Assembly: GCF_004099695.1 (NCBI RefSeq)
Contig: NZ_SCHL01000004.1
Location: 1 to 64,000, forward strand
DNA from: Methanosarcina sp. MSH10X1
GTDB taxonomy: Archaea; Halobacteriota; Methanosarcinia; Methanosarcinales; Methanosarcinaceae
Reading direction: 5' to 3'
DNA: 64,000 nucleotides
Shown: positions 1-8,882 of the stretch, one piece after another
Layout of the letters: each line of letters begins with the position of its first letter
Numbering within the stretch: position 1 is the stretch's first letter
Translations under genes and position numbers: made by a program
Notes under the pieces: generated by a model
Seen by the model: the letters and a program-made list of their open reading frames with translations, nothing else
Databases searched by the model: none
Told to the model about the DNA's origin: nothing

Positions 1-1541
1 ATGGTCATTGCGTTTGCGTAGTCAATGAGCCAGAGACCTTCGATCTGGGCAATGCTGTCGACTGCGCCCTGGAAGACCTGGTTGACATGGACTCTGAAGA
101 CAACAACATCATCTTCGTCCTGGATGTCATCAAGTTCGACTTCCCAGGTGTTTTCGCCACTTCCAACGACTGAGATGATTTCGTCATCTACGAATTCTCC
201 GTCCTTGGTGAATTCGAGCCAGACTTTCTCACCTTCAACATCGACCTGCTTTGCTTCGAGAGCATAGCCTTCGCCGAGGTCAAGGGTTTCGCCGGTTCTG
301 ATGGTGTACCTGTCATCACTGTCAAGGGCGAGCTTGGCAAGCTTGTCAGCGCTGTTGGCTTTCAGAGGAATGTACTTCTCAGCAAAGAAGCCCATAACTG
401 GGTACTGGCCCCACTCATCATATTCGAAGTCGACATTCTGAACGGTTGTCTGGTAGACAAGACCACCGTCAGGAATTACATTCCCGCCGTTAAGTCCAGT
501 GACAGCCAGAGTCTCTGTAGTAACATCATCATTGAGGTCGTAGAAGAAACCTGCAAAGTTGGTTGCATCCCAGGTGAAGTCACCGTTAGCGACCTGTCCT
601 CTGACTTCATAGGTTCCTGCGTCTGTGAGTTCCTTCATGACATAGAACCTGAGTACATTGGTTGGTGTGTCAGCGACCTTGAAAGACATGCCTTCAGCGA
701 TTTCGTTTGTGGAGTCTCTGGTCAGAGTGAAGGTATCTTCGTTGCTGATCACGAGACGGTCTCCCTGAATAGAAACATCGTTGAGTTCGCCGAATTCATC
801 GTCAGACTCGATGGTCATTGCGTTTGCGTAGTCAATGAGCCAGAGACCTTCGATCTGGGCAATGCTGTCGACTGCGCCCTGGAAGACCTGGTTGATGTGT
901 ACTTTGAAGACAACAACATCATCTTCGTCCTGGATGTCATCGAGTTCGACTTCCCAGGTGTTGTCGTTAACTACTGAGATGATTTCGTCATCTACGAATT
1001 CTCCGTCCTTGGTGAATTCGAGCCAGACTTTCTCACCTTCAACATCGACCTGCTTTGCTTCGAGAGCATAGCCTTCGCCGAGGTCAAGGGTTTCGCCGGT
1101 TCTGATGGTGTACCTGTCATCGCTGTCAAGGACGAGCTTGGCAAGTTTGTCAGCGCTGTTGGTTTTCAGAGGAATGTACTTCTCAGCAAAGAAGCCCATC
1201 ACACTGTAGTTGTCCCAGCCTGCGGCGCCATTAAATTCATAGTCAACTTCCTGAATCTGGGTCTCATAGACGAGGCCGCCCTCTCCAATCACGTTGCCGT
1301 TGTTTCCTGCAACATTTCTAATGGAAAGAGTTTCAGTTGTGACGTTGTCGTTAATGTCATAGTAGAATGCTGCAAACTGTGTAGCATCGATTGTAATACC
1401 GTCGGTGCCGACGATATCCTGAATGTTAGAGCCGTTGAACACAGGACCGCGGATCTCAACTGCTTCTTGTGCACTTGCGGCGGATGCAAATACAGTAAGA
1501 AGCATGAGAGCAGCCAGTGTAACTGCTGCAAATCTCTTCAT
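1..1541 (-). CDS. S-layer protein, 3' end cut off by window edge
   Basis: Main surface-layer type protein of Methanosarcina, exported and forming the cell envelope lattice. Reading the minus strand from the ATG at 1541 gives an open frame to the window edge (513 codons). It starts with a signal peptide (Lys-Arg, hydrophobic core, cleavage after ASAASA) followed by EIRGPVFNGSNI, typical of the family. The S-layer duplication domain (DUF1608 type) occurs twice: about residues 25-290, then again to the edge. The blocks MGFFAEKYIPLK and YTIRTGETLDLGEGYALEAK occur in both. A GGAGG site at 1551-1555 supports the start. The C-terminal spacer and membrane anchor expected for the family would lie outside the window. 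Family identification is from known Methanosarcina S-layer proteins. Confidence 0.9.
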   Translation of the reverse strand, partial: MKRFAAVTLAALMLLTVFASAASAQEAVEIRGPVFNGSNIQDIVGTDGITIDATQFAAFYYDINDNVTTETLSIRNVAGNNGNVIGEGGLVYETQIQEVDYEFNGAAGWDNYSVMGFFAEKYIPLKTNSADKLAKLVLDSDDRYTIRTGETLDLGEGYALEAKQVDVEGEKVWLEFTKDGEFVDDEIISVVNDNTWEVELDDIQDEDDVVVFKVHINQVFQGAVDSIAQIEGLWLIDYANAMTIESDDEFGELNDVSIQGDRLVISNEDTFTLTRDSTNEIAEGMSFKVADTPTNVLRFYVMKELTDAGTYEVRGQVANGDFTWDATNFAGFFYDLNDDVTTETLAVTGLNGGNVIPDGGLVYQTTVQNVDFEYDEWGQYPVMGFFAEKYIPLKANSADKLAKLALDSDDRYTIRTGETLDLGEGYALEAKQVDVEGEKVWLEFTKDGEFVDDEIISVVGSGENTWEVELDDIQDEDDVVVFRVHVNQVFQGAVDSIAQIEGLWLIDYANAMT

Positions 1542-1550
1542 TTTATTGTT

Positions 1551-1880
1551 CCTCCATGTTTGTTAAGATATGTCGTATGTAAGAAGAAGTGTCGGGATCA
1601 ACACTTTAAGGGTTTCACCATTCTTCACCAAATTAGACGTTTAGATATCGTCTATTGCCGAAGAGGATTTCATTCCCTCCTTATCCCTCTAAATTGGATT
1701 ACAAGTGTTCTATAAAATAATTGCCTTATTAAATCTTTTGTGGTCTATTTCAGAGAAATTAAACAGGAAAAGCGCAAAACAACGATACAAATGACGGTAA
1801 ATGTCGAAAGAACTCAGGCAGGATATTCGTCAGGAGTTAACTTAAAAGATAAATTCGAAATACTTATAAGAGACTATGGA
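1551..1880 (-). promoter_or_regulatory. Probable promoter and long leader of the S-layer gene
   Basis: The 330 bases before the S-layer start hold its GGAGG ribosome site (1551-1555) and AT-rich DNA. The best TATA-like element on the minus strand is CTTATAAGTATTT near 1858-1870, preceded by a purine-rich stretch; a second AT-rich candidate lies near 1710-1725. The first would give a leader of about 300 bases. Highly expressed S-layer genes often have long leaders, but the choice of element is a guess from sequence alone. Confidence 0.3.
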
Positions 1881-1889
1881 AAAAAGATA

Positions 1890-2395
1890 GTATAATTATA
1901 GAGCTCTATGCTAAATAATTTCCGATCATTAAATTTAAAATCCAGATTGTAAGAGTACCCATCATCGCATTTTAAAAAGTTCTGAGCAGGGTAAACTTCC
2001 AGTATATGGACGAGGCTCCACGCCTACGGCTTTCATGAGCCTGCATAAACCCCTGAAAGACACACTATGGGTATTTCCTCCAAAGGGAAGATGCAAGTTT
2101 TCTCAAAAACCTTATCTTTAGAAGGTATAGTAACAAGTACTTTTTCTATTTTTATTATAATACACAAAATCTTGCACTATATACAGGAGAGAATGGGATC
2201 ATATTAGAAATTGACGATATAAAAATGGAAATATAAAAAAAGCATTATATGATACCAGTAACTTTAAAGGAAGGCAAAAAAGTCTACCACATTATGAATA
2301 TGGAAAGAAACTAAATAAAATCATGAGACAGGATAATTTCATATTTGTAAAAAGTAATGTTTGTAAGAAAATAACATATGTCTAAAGATAAGAAG
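1890..2395. other. AT-rich intergenic stretch with a GC-richer island
   Basis: No convincing gene is visible. Bases about 1980-2110 are clearly GC-richer than the flanks and contain short self-complementary pieces (for example GAGGCTC and GAGCCT). The rest is AT-rich and probably carries the promoter of the gene at 2407. Confidence 0.3.
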
Positions 2396-2406
2396 GGGAA
2401 TTCGCT

Positions 2407-2982
2407 TTGGAATGTAAAAATATTATTCAGGATGTCATATGCAGGATAAAAGCCATCAAAGGCGTTGAAGATACTTATGTTTTAAATGAAGAAGACAAAG
2501 AGAAAATTCTTGAGCTTGAAAAAAAAGCCGAAGGGGCGGTACTTATGGGTCTTGGCGTAGGGGATAACCAGGGGATAAAGGAGGTCTTCAAACGCCAGGC
2601 AATCATAGCCTTTACAACTAATATGAACTATGTCTGGCCTGAAGGGCCCAATGTGGTGCTTATGCAGTATGGAGAAAAGGTTGGTGAAGATGTTTACGAC
2701 CCCGAGAAACTTGAGGAATGCAAAAGATGTAATGATATGCTCGTGATGGGAAACTTTGTGATCTACAAGAGCGCAGTGCCCAAGCCAAAGGATTCAAAGA
2801 AAGAACCTATAACTGTTGTCCTTCCGCCTCAGAAATGCCAGGATGTAGAGTGTGTAGAAGGTGTCACCAATGCTGTACTTGCATCTCCCTCCACTCCATC
2901 GGACGAGTACATCAGGTCTGTAATGGGTCTCGAACCGGCAACAGGACTCGGAACTTTTATAATTGGATTCGATCCCTGCTAA
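2407..2982 (+). CDS. Conserved hypothetical archaeal protein
   Basis: Protein of 191 residues that I do not recognise at family level. It starts at TTG with an AAGGGGAA ribosome site about 7 bases before it; no ATG lies nearby. The N-terminal third is charged and helical. The middle contains GLGVGDNQGIKEVFKRQA and WPEGPNVVLMQYGEKVGEDVYDPEKL, and a Cys pair in ECKRC. Two more Cys follow in the C-terminal part (KCQDVEC), so a metal or Fe-S site is possible. No signal peptide or membrane segment. It stands alone, with a hairpin terminator just downstream. Function unknown. Confidence 0.75.
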   Translation: MECKNIIQDVICRIKAIKGVEDTYVLNEEDKEKILELEKKAEGAVLMGLGVGDNQGIKEVFKRQAIIAFTTNMNYVWPEGPNVVLMQYGEKVGEDVYDPEKLEECKRCNDMLVMGNFVIYKSAVPKPKDSKKEPITVVLPPQKCQDVECVEGVTNAVLASPSTPSDEYIRSVMGLEPATGLGTFIIGFDPC

Positions 2983-3008
2983 ACAATTAACCCGTAGGAA
3001 AAAGTACA

Positions 3009-3038
3009 AGCCTTTTCAAAAAAGGCTCGGGCAAAACT
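3009..3038 (+). terminator. Hairpin terminator after the 2407 gene
   Basis: AGCCTTTT and AAAAGGCT form a perfect 8-bp stem with a 3-base loop (3009-3027), followed by a T6 run within the next 15 bases. Confidence 0.65.
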
Positions 3039-3039
3039 T

Positions 3040-3330
3040 TTTTCAAAAAGGTTTGATCAAAAACCCATGCTTAATCTAAACCGGCGTAGCCAGGGCGGGC
3101 TCAAGCGACGCCACGCTTGCGGCTCAACGGTCGCAGGACAGCGGTTATAGTTGGAACTCTGTTAAGCAACCGGCCCGTAAAGGCTAATGAATATAACGAA
3201 GCAGTTCTGTATAACGCATATTAAGTTACCATTACACCTGCGTCAAATATATACTACCAGTAAGATTAAATTAGATGGCTTTAGAAAAGCCAAAAATCTT
3301 TTTTTAACTTATTAGAGAAATAACTTTTTA
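3040..3330. other. Intergenic region with a GC-rich island
   Basis: Bases 3085-3180 are GC-rich in an AT-rich context and contain a stem CAAGCG (3102-3107) / CGCTTG (3114-3119) plus several CGG/CCG pieces. No open frame of note. It could be a structured RNA, a decayed repeat or the leader of the Elp3 gene; nothing decides between these. Confidence 0.3.
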
Positions 3331-3386
3331 GACAATTGATTAGAAGAAAAAGCCGGAATTCAGAAACCGGAAAGACGGAACTTGAG

Positions 3387-5030
3387 ATGAGAGAAGATAA
3401 TTATAATAAGGCCTGCAGGAAGATCCTTGAAAAAGCGCTTGCAGGCGAAATAGAAAGCGAAAATCAGTTAAATAAGGTAAAAAAAGATGTCAGTAAATGT
3501 TATCATCTGGCCAGCCTCCCCAGAAATGGAGATATAATAATGCAGGGATCGCCCGAAGAACAGGCGATAATTAAAGAATTCCTTAGAAGGAAACCAGTGA
3601 GAACGATTTCCGGGGTTGCGGTAATTGCTGTAATGACCTCCCCGGCTCCATGCCCGCACGGAGTGTGTCTGCCCTGTCCGGGAGGCCCAAACTCCACTTT
3701 CAAGTCGCCCCAGAGTTACATGGGAAGGGAACCTGCAGCTATGAGGGCAATCCAGCATGAGTTCGATCCTTATTCCCAGGTTAGATCCAGGCTCTCCCAG
3801 CTCAAAGAGATCGGCCACGACATAGATAAGGTAGAACTGATAGTTATGGGAGGCACGTTTTCTGCACGCAGTTTAGATTACCAGGAATGGTTTATCAAAC
3901 GCTGCCTTGAGGCAATGAATGATTTCACAGGTAAGGAATGGAGGGAAACCGCCTGGAGAATAGGGAAATCTTTGCCATATATTCCTCTTGAGGAGGTGCA
4001 GAAAGCCAATGAAAAAGCTGAGATCCGTAACGTAGGGATAACATTCGAAACACGTCCGGACTGGACAGCCGAGGAACATGTGGACGAGTTTCTCAGGCTG
4101 GGAGGCACTAAGGTAGAACTGGGAGTCCAGAGTGTTTACGACTTTGTGCTCACCCGCATGCAGAGAGGGCATGGCGTTGCAGAGATTGTCAGGGCGAACC
4201 AGGTATTAAGAGACAGTGCATTCAAGGTTGGGTTTCATATGATGCCACACCTACCTGGTTCAGATTCAAAACTTGACATAAGAGGTTTTAAAAAACTGTT
4301 TGAAGACTCACGCTTCAGGCCCGACTATCTCAAGATTTATCCCACCCTTGTGACCGAAGGTACTCCTCTATACAGGCTCTGGGAGGCAGGAAATTACGAG
4401 GCGATCTCTGACGAAGAAGCTGCCGAACTGATCGCGGACATAAAGGGGATGCTGCCTAAATGGGTAAGACTCCAACGTATCCAGCGTGATATCCCGGCTC
4501 ACCAGATCTTTGCAGGAGTACGAAAAAGTAATCTAAGACAGCTTGCAGAAGAAAAACTGAGAGAAAAGGGAGGGAAATGCCGCTGTATCCGTTGCAGGGA
4601 GGTTGGACACACTGGCCTGAAGGGCAGGGAAATAAATGCAAAGGATGTCGAGCTCACTGTGGAGACTTACGAAGCCTGCGGAGGCACAGAGCATTTCATC
4701 GCGTTTGAGGACCTTACTGCAGATGTCCTGATCGGATTTACTCGGCTGCGTTTCCCTGCTGCCCCTTACCGCCCCGAACTGCAGGATGCCGCACTTATAA
4801 GGGAGCTGCATGTTTATGGTTCCATGGTGCCTGTAGGAAAAGGAGCAAAGCAAAAGGAGTGGCAGCATAGAGGATATGGAAAGGAACTTCTGGAATATGC
4901 CGAGAGAATAACGCATGAAAACGGCTATAGGAAACTTGCAATTATTAGCGGAATCGGAGCCAGAGAATACTATCGGAAATTCGGTTATACTCTTGATAGC
5001 GTATATATGTCAAAAGTTTTAAAAGATTAA
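3387..5030 (+). CDS. elp3: tRNA uridine(34) acetyltransferase Elp3 (radical SAM + GNAT)
   Basis: Elp3 installs the carboxymethyl group on wobble uridine (cm5U-type) of tRNA using SAM radical chemistry and acetyl-CoA; in archaea it works without other Elongator subunits. The radical SAM cluster motif is CPHGVCLPCPGG (C-x4-C-x2-C). The middle has TFETRPDW and FKVGFHMMPHLPGS, typical of Elp3, followed by a Cys-rich CRCIRC element. The C-terminal GNAT domain has HRGYGKELLEYAE and ends REYYRKFGYTLDS. The frame is open 17 codons upstream to a TTG at 3336, but that has no ribosome site, and family alignment favours ATG 3387, preceded by GGAACTTGAG. Length (547) is normal. Stands alone. Confidence 0.95.
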   Translation: MREDNYNKACRKILEKALAGEIESENQLNKVKKDVSKCYHLASLPRNGDIIMQGSPEEQAIIKEFLRRKPVRTISGVAVIAVMTSPAPCPHGVCLPCPGGPNSTFKSPQSYMGREPAAMRAIQHEFDPYSQVRSRLSQLKEIGHDIDKVELIVMGGTFSARSLDYQEWFIKRCLEAMNDFTGKEWRETAWRIGKSLPYIPLEEVQKANEKAEIRNVGITFETRPDWTAEEHVDEFLRLGGTKVELGVQSVYDFVLTRMQRGHGVAEIVRANQVLRDSAFKVGFHMMPHLPGSDSKLDIRGFKKLFEDSRFRPDYLKIYPTLVTEGTPLYRLWEAGNYEAISDEEAAELIADIKGMLPKWVRLQRIQRDIPAHQIFAGVRKSNLRQLAEEKLREKGGKCRCIRCREVGHTGLKGREINAKDVELTVETYEACGGTEHFIAFEDLTADVLIGFTRLRFPAAPYRPELQDAALIRELHVYGSMVPVGKGAKQKEWQHRGYGKELLEYAERITHENGYRKLAIISGIGAREYYRKFGYTLDSVYMSKVLKD

Positions 5031-5034
5031 GACT

Positions 5035-5820
5035 TTGTCATTTTCAGTCAGGTCACTAATTTCACTAGAACCCTCTAAAAGCAGTACCGTAGAAGCACCC
5101 CTCACGTCACTTAAATGTGGAGGCATCGTTAATTTATGGGTTTGATGAGCTTTCAAAACACCGAGAATAAGAAAAAGTTGCAGTGTTTAATAGTCAGGCT
5201 CTCCAACCTGAAGAATATATTTTATAATAAGATTCTCCGACCTGGAGAATATATTTTATAATAAGGTTCTCCACTGAAAAATTTCTTTTGTTAAACAATG
5301 GTATATTTAAAAGGATTTTACAGAAAAATATTAAATAGTATAGTACGATATCGTATACCAATTCTTCTCAAATATATAAAATAACATAATATTAATAAAA
5401 ACTCTCGGTAAAAAGTACCAGTTCTATCTCAACAAACCGATTTTCACAATTCCAACATGGATACAGGCTTGAAAAGAATCCTTCTGGAATTCAACAGATT
5501 TTACTTAAAAAGGAAAGAAAGAAGGATATTAGCCATTGTCACCCATATATCGTCTTAAAAAACAAAAGTTAAAAGTGTAAAATGAGATTAAAAACGTTCA
5601 TAAAAAATTAAATACTATATGCCCCTAACATAGCAAAAAACCTCAAGTATAAATGTCAGGTTTTGAAAAATGATCTGCAAACTCTAGAATTCAGATAAGT
5701 CCTAAAACGAACTAATCGAATTTTAGAGACAATGAATCCAAAAGGTTTAAAAATAAATAATTAAGTAAACCCGATAAATAGAATTAGAAAACTTAAGATA
5801 AGTTTCAAAACCAGTAAAAA
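5035..5820. repeat. Long AT-rich intergenic region with a 34-bp tandem repeat
   Basis: Bases 5201-5274 hold two full copies and the start of a third of a 34-bp unit (starts 5201, 5235, 5269). Each unit begins CTCC, contains ACCTG, then GAATATATTTTATAATAAG. The second copy contains the palindrome TCTCC-GACCT-GGAGA, and each AT part resembles a TATA box. The remaining DNA up to 5820 is very AT-rich with no supported gene. Confidence 0.6.
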
Positions 5821-6020
5821 CGTCAGAGAGCTCCGGAAAACCCTAAAATCCGGAAGGAACTCCGTAAATTTCTGGAACTTGAGGAAACCCTGAAGGGACT
5901 CTGATGAAGTCATATAACTCCAGAAAACTCGGAGGGGGCTCTGAAGAACATAAATAAAACCCTAAGAAACCCTAAAAATACCCAAAACGCTCTAAAGCAC
6001 CTAAAAAATACCTGGAAACG
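5820..6020 (+). repeat. Imperfect CCCTAAA-rich repeats upstream of DUF1699 gene
   Basis: A run of imperfect short repeats built on AAACCCTAA or AAACCCTGA and CTCCGGAA/CTCCAGAA lies directly before the DUF1699 gene. The last part stays open in the same frame as that gene and would read as a lysine-rich helical peptide with repeated ALKxL, but no start codon or ribosome site precedes it. Confidence 0.45.
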
Positions 6021-6033
6021 AACGGTGATAAAA

Positions 6034-6429
6034 ATGAAGATTAGAGTTGTAAGTTCAAAAGAAGAGATAGACACTTTAAAGCTTGATGAGGAAATTGTCC
6101 ATCTTGCATTCAGGCCATCCAATAAGGACATTTTTAAACTCATCCTTAAGTGTCCAGAAGTAAAAGCGATCCACATCCCAAGCTCATACAAGAAAACGAT
6201 TTCCAGTTCTGCACAGATGTATCTTTCCATGCAGAACATTGCTTTACTTGAGGGCGATGTATGGGGCCACAGAAAAGACATTAACGAATACTCTGAAGTG
6301 TCTCAGCACGTCTTTGACCGCATACAGGAACTCAAGGAAGAAGGGCTTTCTGACGAGGATACTATCGAAAGGCTTGTAAGAGAAACAAGACTCAGCCCGG
6401 ATTTTGTAAGTTTTATAATATCGAATTAA
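6034..6429 (+). CDS. DUF1699 family protein
   Basis: Protein of 131 residues matching the DUF1699 family, which is largely confined to Methanosarcinales; its function is unknown. It starts MKIRVVSSKEE. Other visible traits are LAFRPSNKDIFKLILKCP and a charged C-terminal helix region with RLVRETRLSPDFVSFII, suggesting a helix-turn-helix-like end. A GTG at 6025 would add three residues, but the GGTGAT at 6024-6029 is better read as the ribosome site for ATG 6034 because it matches the complement of the 16S rRNA tail. No membrane segment. Family assignment is from memory of conserved motifs. Confidence 0.8.
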   Translation: MKIRVVSSKEEIDTLKLDEEIVHLAFRPSNKDIFKLILKCPEVKAIHIPSSYKKTISSSAQMYLSMQNIALLEGDVWGHRKDINEYSEVSQHVFDRIQELKEEGLSDEDTIERLVRETRLSPDFVSFIISN

Positions 6430-6440
6430 AAATCATACAG

Positions 6441-6472
6441 GCCGGTCAGATCCTGATCGGCATTTATTTTCT
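6441..6472 (+). terminator. Hairpin terminator after DUF1699 gene
   Basis: GCCGGTCAG and CTGATCGGC form a stem with one mismatch around a short loop (6441-6461), followed by ATTTATTTTCTT. Confidence 0.65.
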
Positions 6473-6759
6473 TAGAAGTTACATTGTTTAAAATGATTAT
6501 ATTACTCAGGCTCTTTTTTACTTCTACACGAATTACTCTGAGATACATTTTCGTGTACTGATGCCAGTTTCTGAAATTTGATTTAGATAACGAATTTTAT
6601 CAGTTTCAGGCGATTACTGGTAATTTCAAATAACACATCTTATTTCCCTGTACCGAAACCTGCTCAAGCTAAAATAAATGCTCCTGCCCGTTCAGGACGA
6701 AAAGACGTGTTCTAAGTAAAAAGTTTAAGTAAAATAGCGAAAACATTTAACAGGATTTC

Positions 6760-7242
6760 ATGACTGAGTTTGAACGCATGCTTGTAAACTCATTTAATGC
6801 ATACATTGAAGAAAACGGAATAAGAGCCATTTCTTACAGGCTTAAGCAGCATAGATTTACTTCACAGTTCCTTGACGTGCTTGTGGATTCTCTTAATCCG
6901 GACTTATACCTGGGAATTGAATGCAAAAGCATTTCAGTGGATAAGGGAGCAAATGCACTTTATTTCTCTCAACATTTTACTGTGGATAAAAAAGGAATTC
7001 ATCAGATCGAAAGGATTTCGGAATACCTGGATAGATCAGGAAGACATGGGTTCCTTGCAGTGGAACTTCGCCTTGGACCAGGGCACGGCAGAGAAGCATA
7101 CATGGTTCCCTGGGATGAGCTGGAAAAAAAATATCGTAGTCAGAATCTTAAACTTACTTTACAGGAAATCCGAAATTGTCCTGAAATAAAAAGAGAAGGA
7201 AAAGATTATAAGGTTGATCCGAGGGAATGGGAAAGAAAATAA
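6760..7242 (+). CDS. PD-(D/E)XK nuclease-like conserved archaeal protein
   Basis: Protein of 160 residues resembling small archaeal nucleases of the PD-(D/E)XK superfamily such as Holliday junction resolvases. The N-terminal helix (FERMLVNSFNAYIEENG) is followed by RLKQHRFTSQFLDVLVDS, then GIECKSIS, which fits the D-x(n)-E-x-K active-site pattern, and a later helix region HQIERISEYLDRSGRHGFLAVE. A glycine-rich LGPGHGREAYMVPW strand pair follows. The start ATG 6760 has AGGA at proper distance. It lies 50 bases ahead of a RecJ-like DHH gene on the same strand, so a role in DNA or RNA processing is reasonable, but substrate is unknown. Confidence 0.75.
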   Translation: MTEFERMLVNSFNAYIEENGIRAISYRLKQHRFTSQFLDVLVDSLNPDLYLGIECKSISVDKGANALYFSQHFTVDKKGIHQIERISEYLDRSGRHGFLAVELRLGPGHGREAYMVPWDELEKKYRSQNLKLTLQEIRNCPEIKREGKDYKVDPREWERK

Positions 7243-7293
7243 AATCGGAAAAATGCAGTTAATTGAGGCAAGCAGAAAATCGTGGAGAGAGTA

Positions 7294-8694
7294 ATGTCTG
7301 AGACAATGAAAGCACTTCATAGAGAAGCGGTGAGATGTGCCGAAGAGATTAAAAAGTACAAATCAGTCCATGTCGTATCCCATATTGATGCTGACGGGCT
7401 GACTTCGGCAGGAATTATCTGTACAGCCCTTGAGAGGGCCAATTTTGAATATACAACGCGTTTTGTCAAGCAGCTTGATGAAAAGTCTCTTGATGATATC
7501 GCAGACCAGAATCATGATATTGTCATTTTTACGGATCTGGGAAGTGGAATGTGCGAACAAATAAAATCTCGCAGGATTAATGCAGTAATCTCAGACCATC
7601 ACCAGCCTCAGGGAAACCATCAATTCCACCTGAATCCTCACCTTTTCGGAGCAAACGGTTCCTATGAGTTAAGCGGCTCGGGAAATACTTACGTGCTAGC
7701 TTCAGCCCTTGGAAGAAATCAGGATCTTTCCTCGCTTGCCATAGTAGGGGCAGTTGGGGATATGCAGCACCTGAAGATGGGGCAGCTTGTCGGGATAAAT
7801 AGGGAGATTCTGGAAGAAGGAGTCAAAGGAGGCATTCTCCAGTTCAAAAAAGACCTGACCCTATTCGGAAAGCAAACTCGCCCGATTTATAAATTAATGC
7901 AGTACTCTTCAGATCCTTACCTGCCCGGGCTTACAGGGAATGAAGAAGCCTGTATTGAATTTCTTCATTCCCTCAACATCAGCATAAGCCAGGACGAACA
8001 CTGGAGGCGCTGGATTGACCTTGAAATCCCGGAAAAGCAAAAAATTGTCTCCGGACTCATCCGATACTGCCTCAAATCAGGTATGCCCTCGTACAAGATC
8101 GAGCGCTTGATAGGTGAGGTTTATGTTCTTCTGGGAGAGAAAGAAGGCACGGAAATGAGAGACGCTTCGGAGTTCTCTACTCTTCTTAACGCCACTGCAC
8201 GCTACGACCATGCCGAAATAGGACTGGCGGTCTGCATGGGAAATAGAGAGGAAGCTTATGAAGATGCCCGCAAATTGCTTGCCGAACATAGACAGAATCT
8301 TGTTAACGGACTAATGTATGTTAAAGAAAAAGGAGTTGTCCAGCTTGAAAATATCCAGTACTTCGATGCAGGCTCCGAAATAAAAGAAACTATCGTGGGA
8401 ATTATTGCAGGCATGAGTTCCACATTAGTTGAAAATAGGAATCTTCCCATTATTGCTTTTGCAAAAGCCGAAGGAGGCACCAAGGTTTCAGCAAGGGGAA
8501 CTCAAGATCTGATCCGCAGGGGTGTAAATCTTTCGGAAGCCATGTCCATAGTCTCGGCTGAACTTGGAGGCGCAGGCGGTGGGCATGACATTGCAGCAGG
8601 AGCAACTATTCCTGACTGTAAAAAGGATGAGTTTGCGAGAAAGCTGGATCTGTTTATAGGAGAACAACTGCGAAGAAAGGCACATTCAAAGTAA
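7294..8694 (+). CDS. DHH family phosphoesterase, archaeal RecJ-like exonuclease
   Basis: Archaeal RecJ-like proteins cleave single-stranded DNA or RNA 5'-3' and include GINS-associated nucleases. Motif I is SHIDADGLTSAG (Asp32, Asp34), motif II FTDLGSG, motif III ISDHHQP (Asp101-His103), then GAVGD. The C-terminal DHHA1 RNA-binding domain ends in LGGAGGGHDIAAGATIP. All catalytic residues are present. The frame extends to a GTG at 7282, but GGAGAG at 7284-7289 is well placed for ATG 7294, giving 466 residues. It follows the PD-(D/E)XK-like gene by 50 bases, probably as one operon. Which archaeal RecJ subgroup it belongs to is not decided here. Confidence 0.9.
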   Translation: MSETMKALHREAVRCAEEIKKYKSVHVVSHIDADGLTSAGIICTALERANFEYTTRFVKQLDEKSLDDIADQNHDIVIFTDLGSGMCEQIKSRRINAVISDHHQPQGNHQFHLNPHLFGANGSYELSGSGNTYVLASALGRNQDLSSLAIVGAVGDMQHLKMGQLVGINREILEEGVKGGILQFKKDLTLFGKQTRPIYKLMQYSSDPYLPGLTGNEEACIEFLHSLNISISQDEHWRRWIDLEIPEKQKIVSGLIRYCLKSGMPSYKIERLIGEVYVLLGEKEGTEMRDASEFSTLLNATARYDHAEIGLAVCMGNREEAYEDARKLLAEHRQNLVNGLMYVKEKGVVQLENIQYFDAGSEIKETIVGIIAGMSSTLVENRNLPIIAFAKAEGGTKVSARGTQDLIRRGVNLSEAMSIVSAELGGAGGGHDIAAGATIPDCKKDEFARKLDLFIGEQLRRKAHSK

Positions 8695-8743
8695 AGAGAT
8701 CAGCCTTCAGAAGCATACTCCGAAAAACGGAATTGAAAAGTAA

Positions 8744-8819
8744 ATAAAGGCTCAATAAAAATATAAAGGCTCAATAAAAATATAAAGGCTCAATAAAAAT
8801 ATAAAGGCTCAATGAAAAT
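8744..8819. repeat. 19-bp tandem repeat, four copies
   Basis: The unit ATAAAGGCTCAATAAAAAT starts at 8744, 8763, 8782 and 8801; the fourth copy has one change. It lies between convergent genes. The word GGCTCAATAA also resembles the reverse complement of the sequence just before 8883. Confidence 0.9.
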
Positions 8820-8882
8820 AAGGGATTTTTAGACAATATTTAAAGAACAGAGAGCTTTCAGGGTAAGATTTATTATTGAGCC

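Noticed and set aside
1289-1531. Short minus-strand ORF at the S-layer start
   Set aside because: It is in another frame than the S-layer protein, whose signal peptide and domains read from ATG 1541.
5910-6281. Minus-strand ORF of 123 codons
   Set aside because: It is antisense to the DUF1699 gene and reads AT-rich repeat DNA as Phe-rich sequence.
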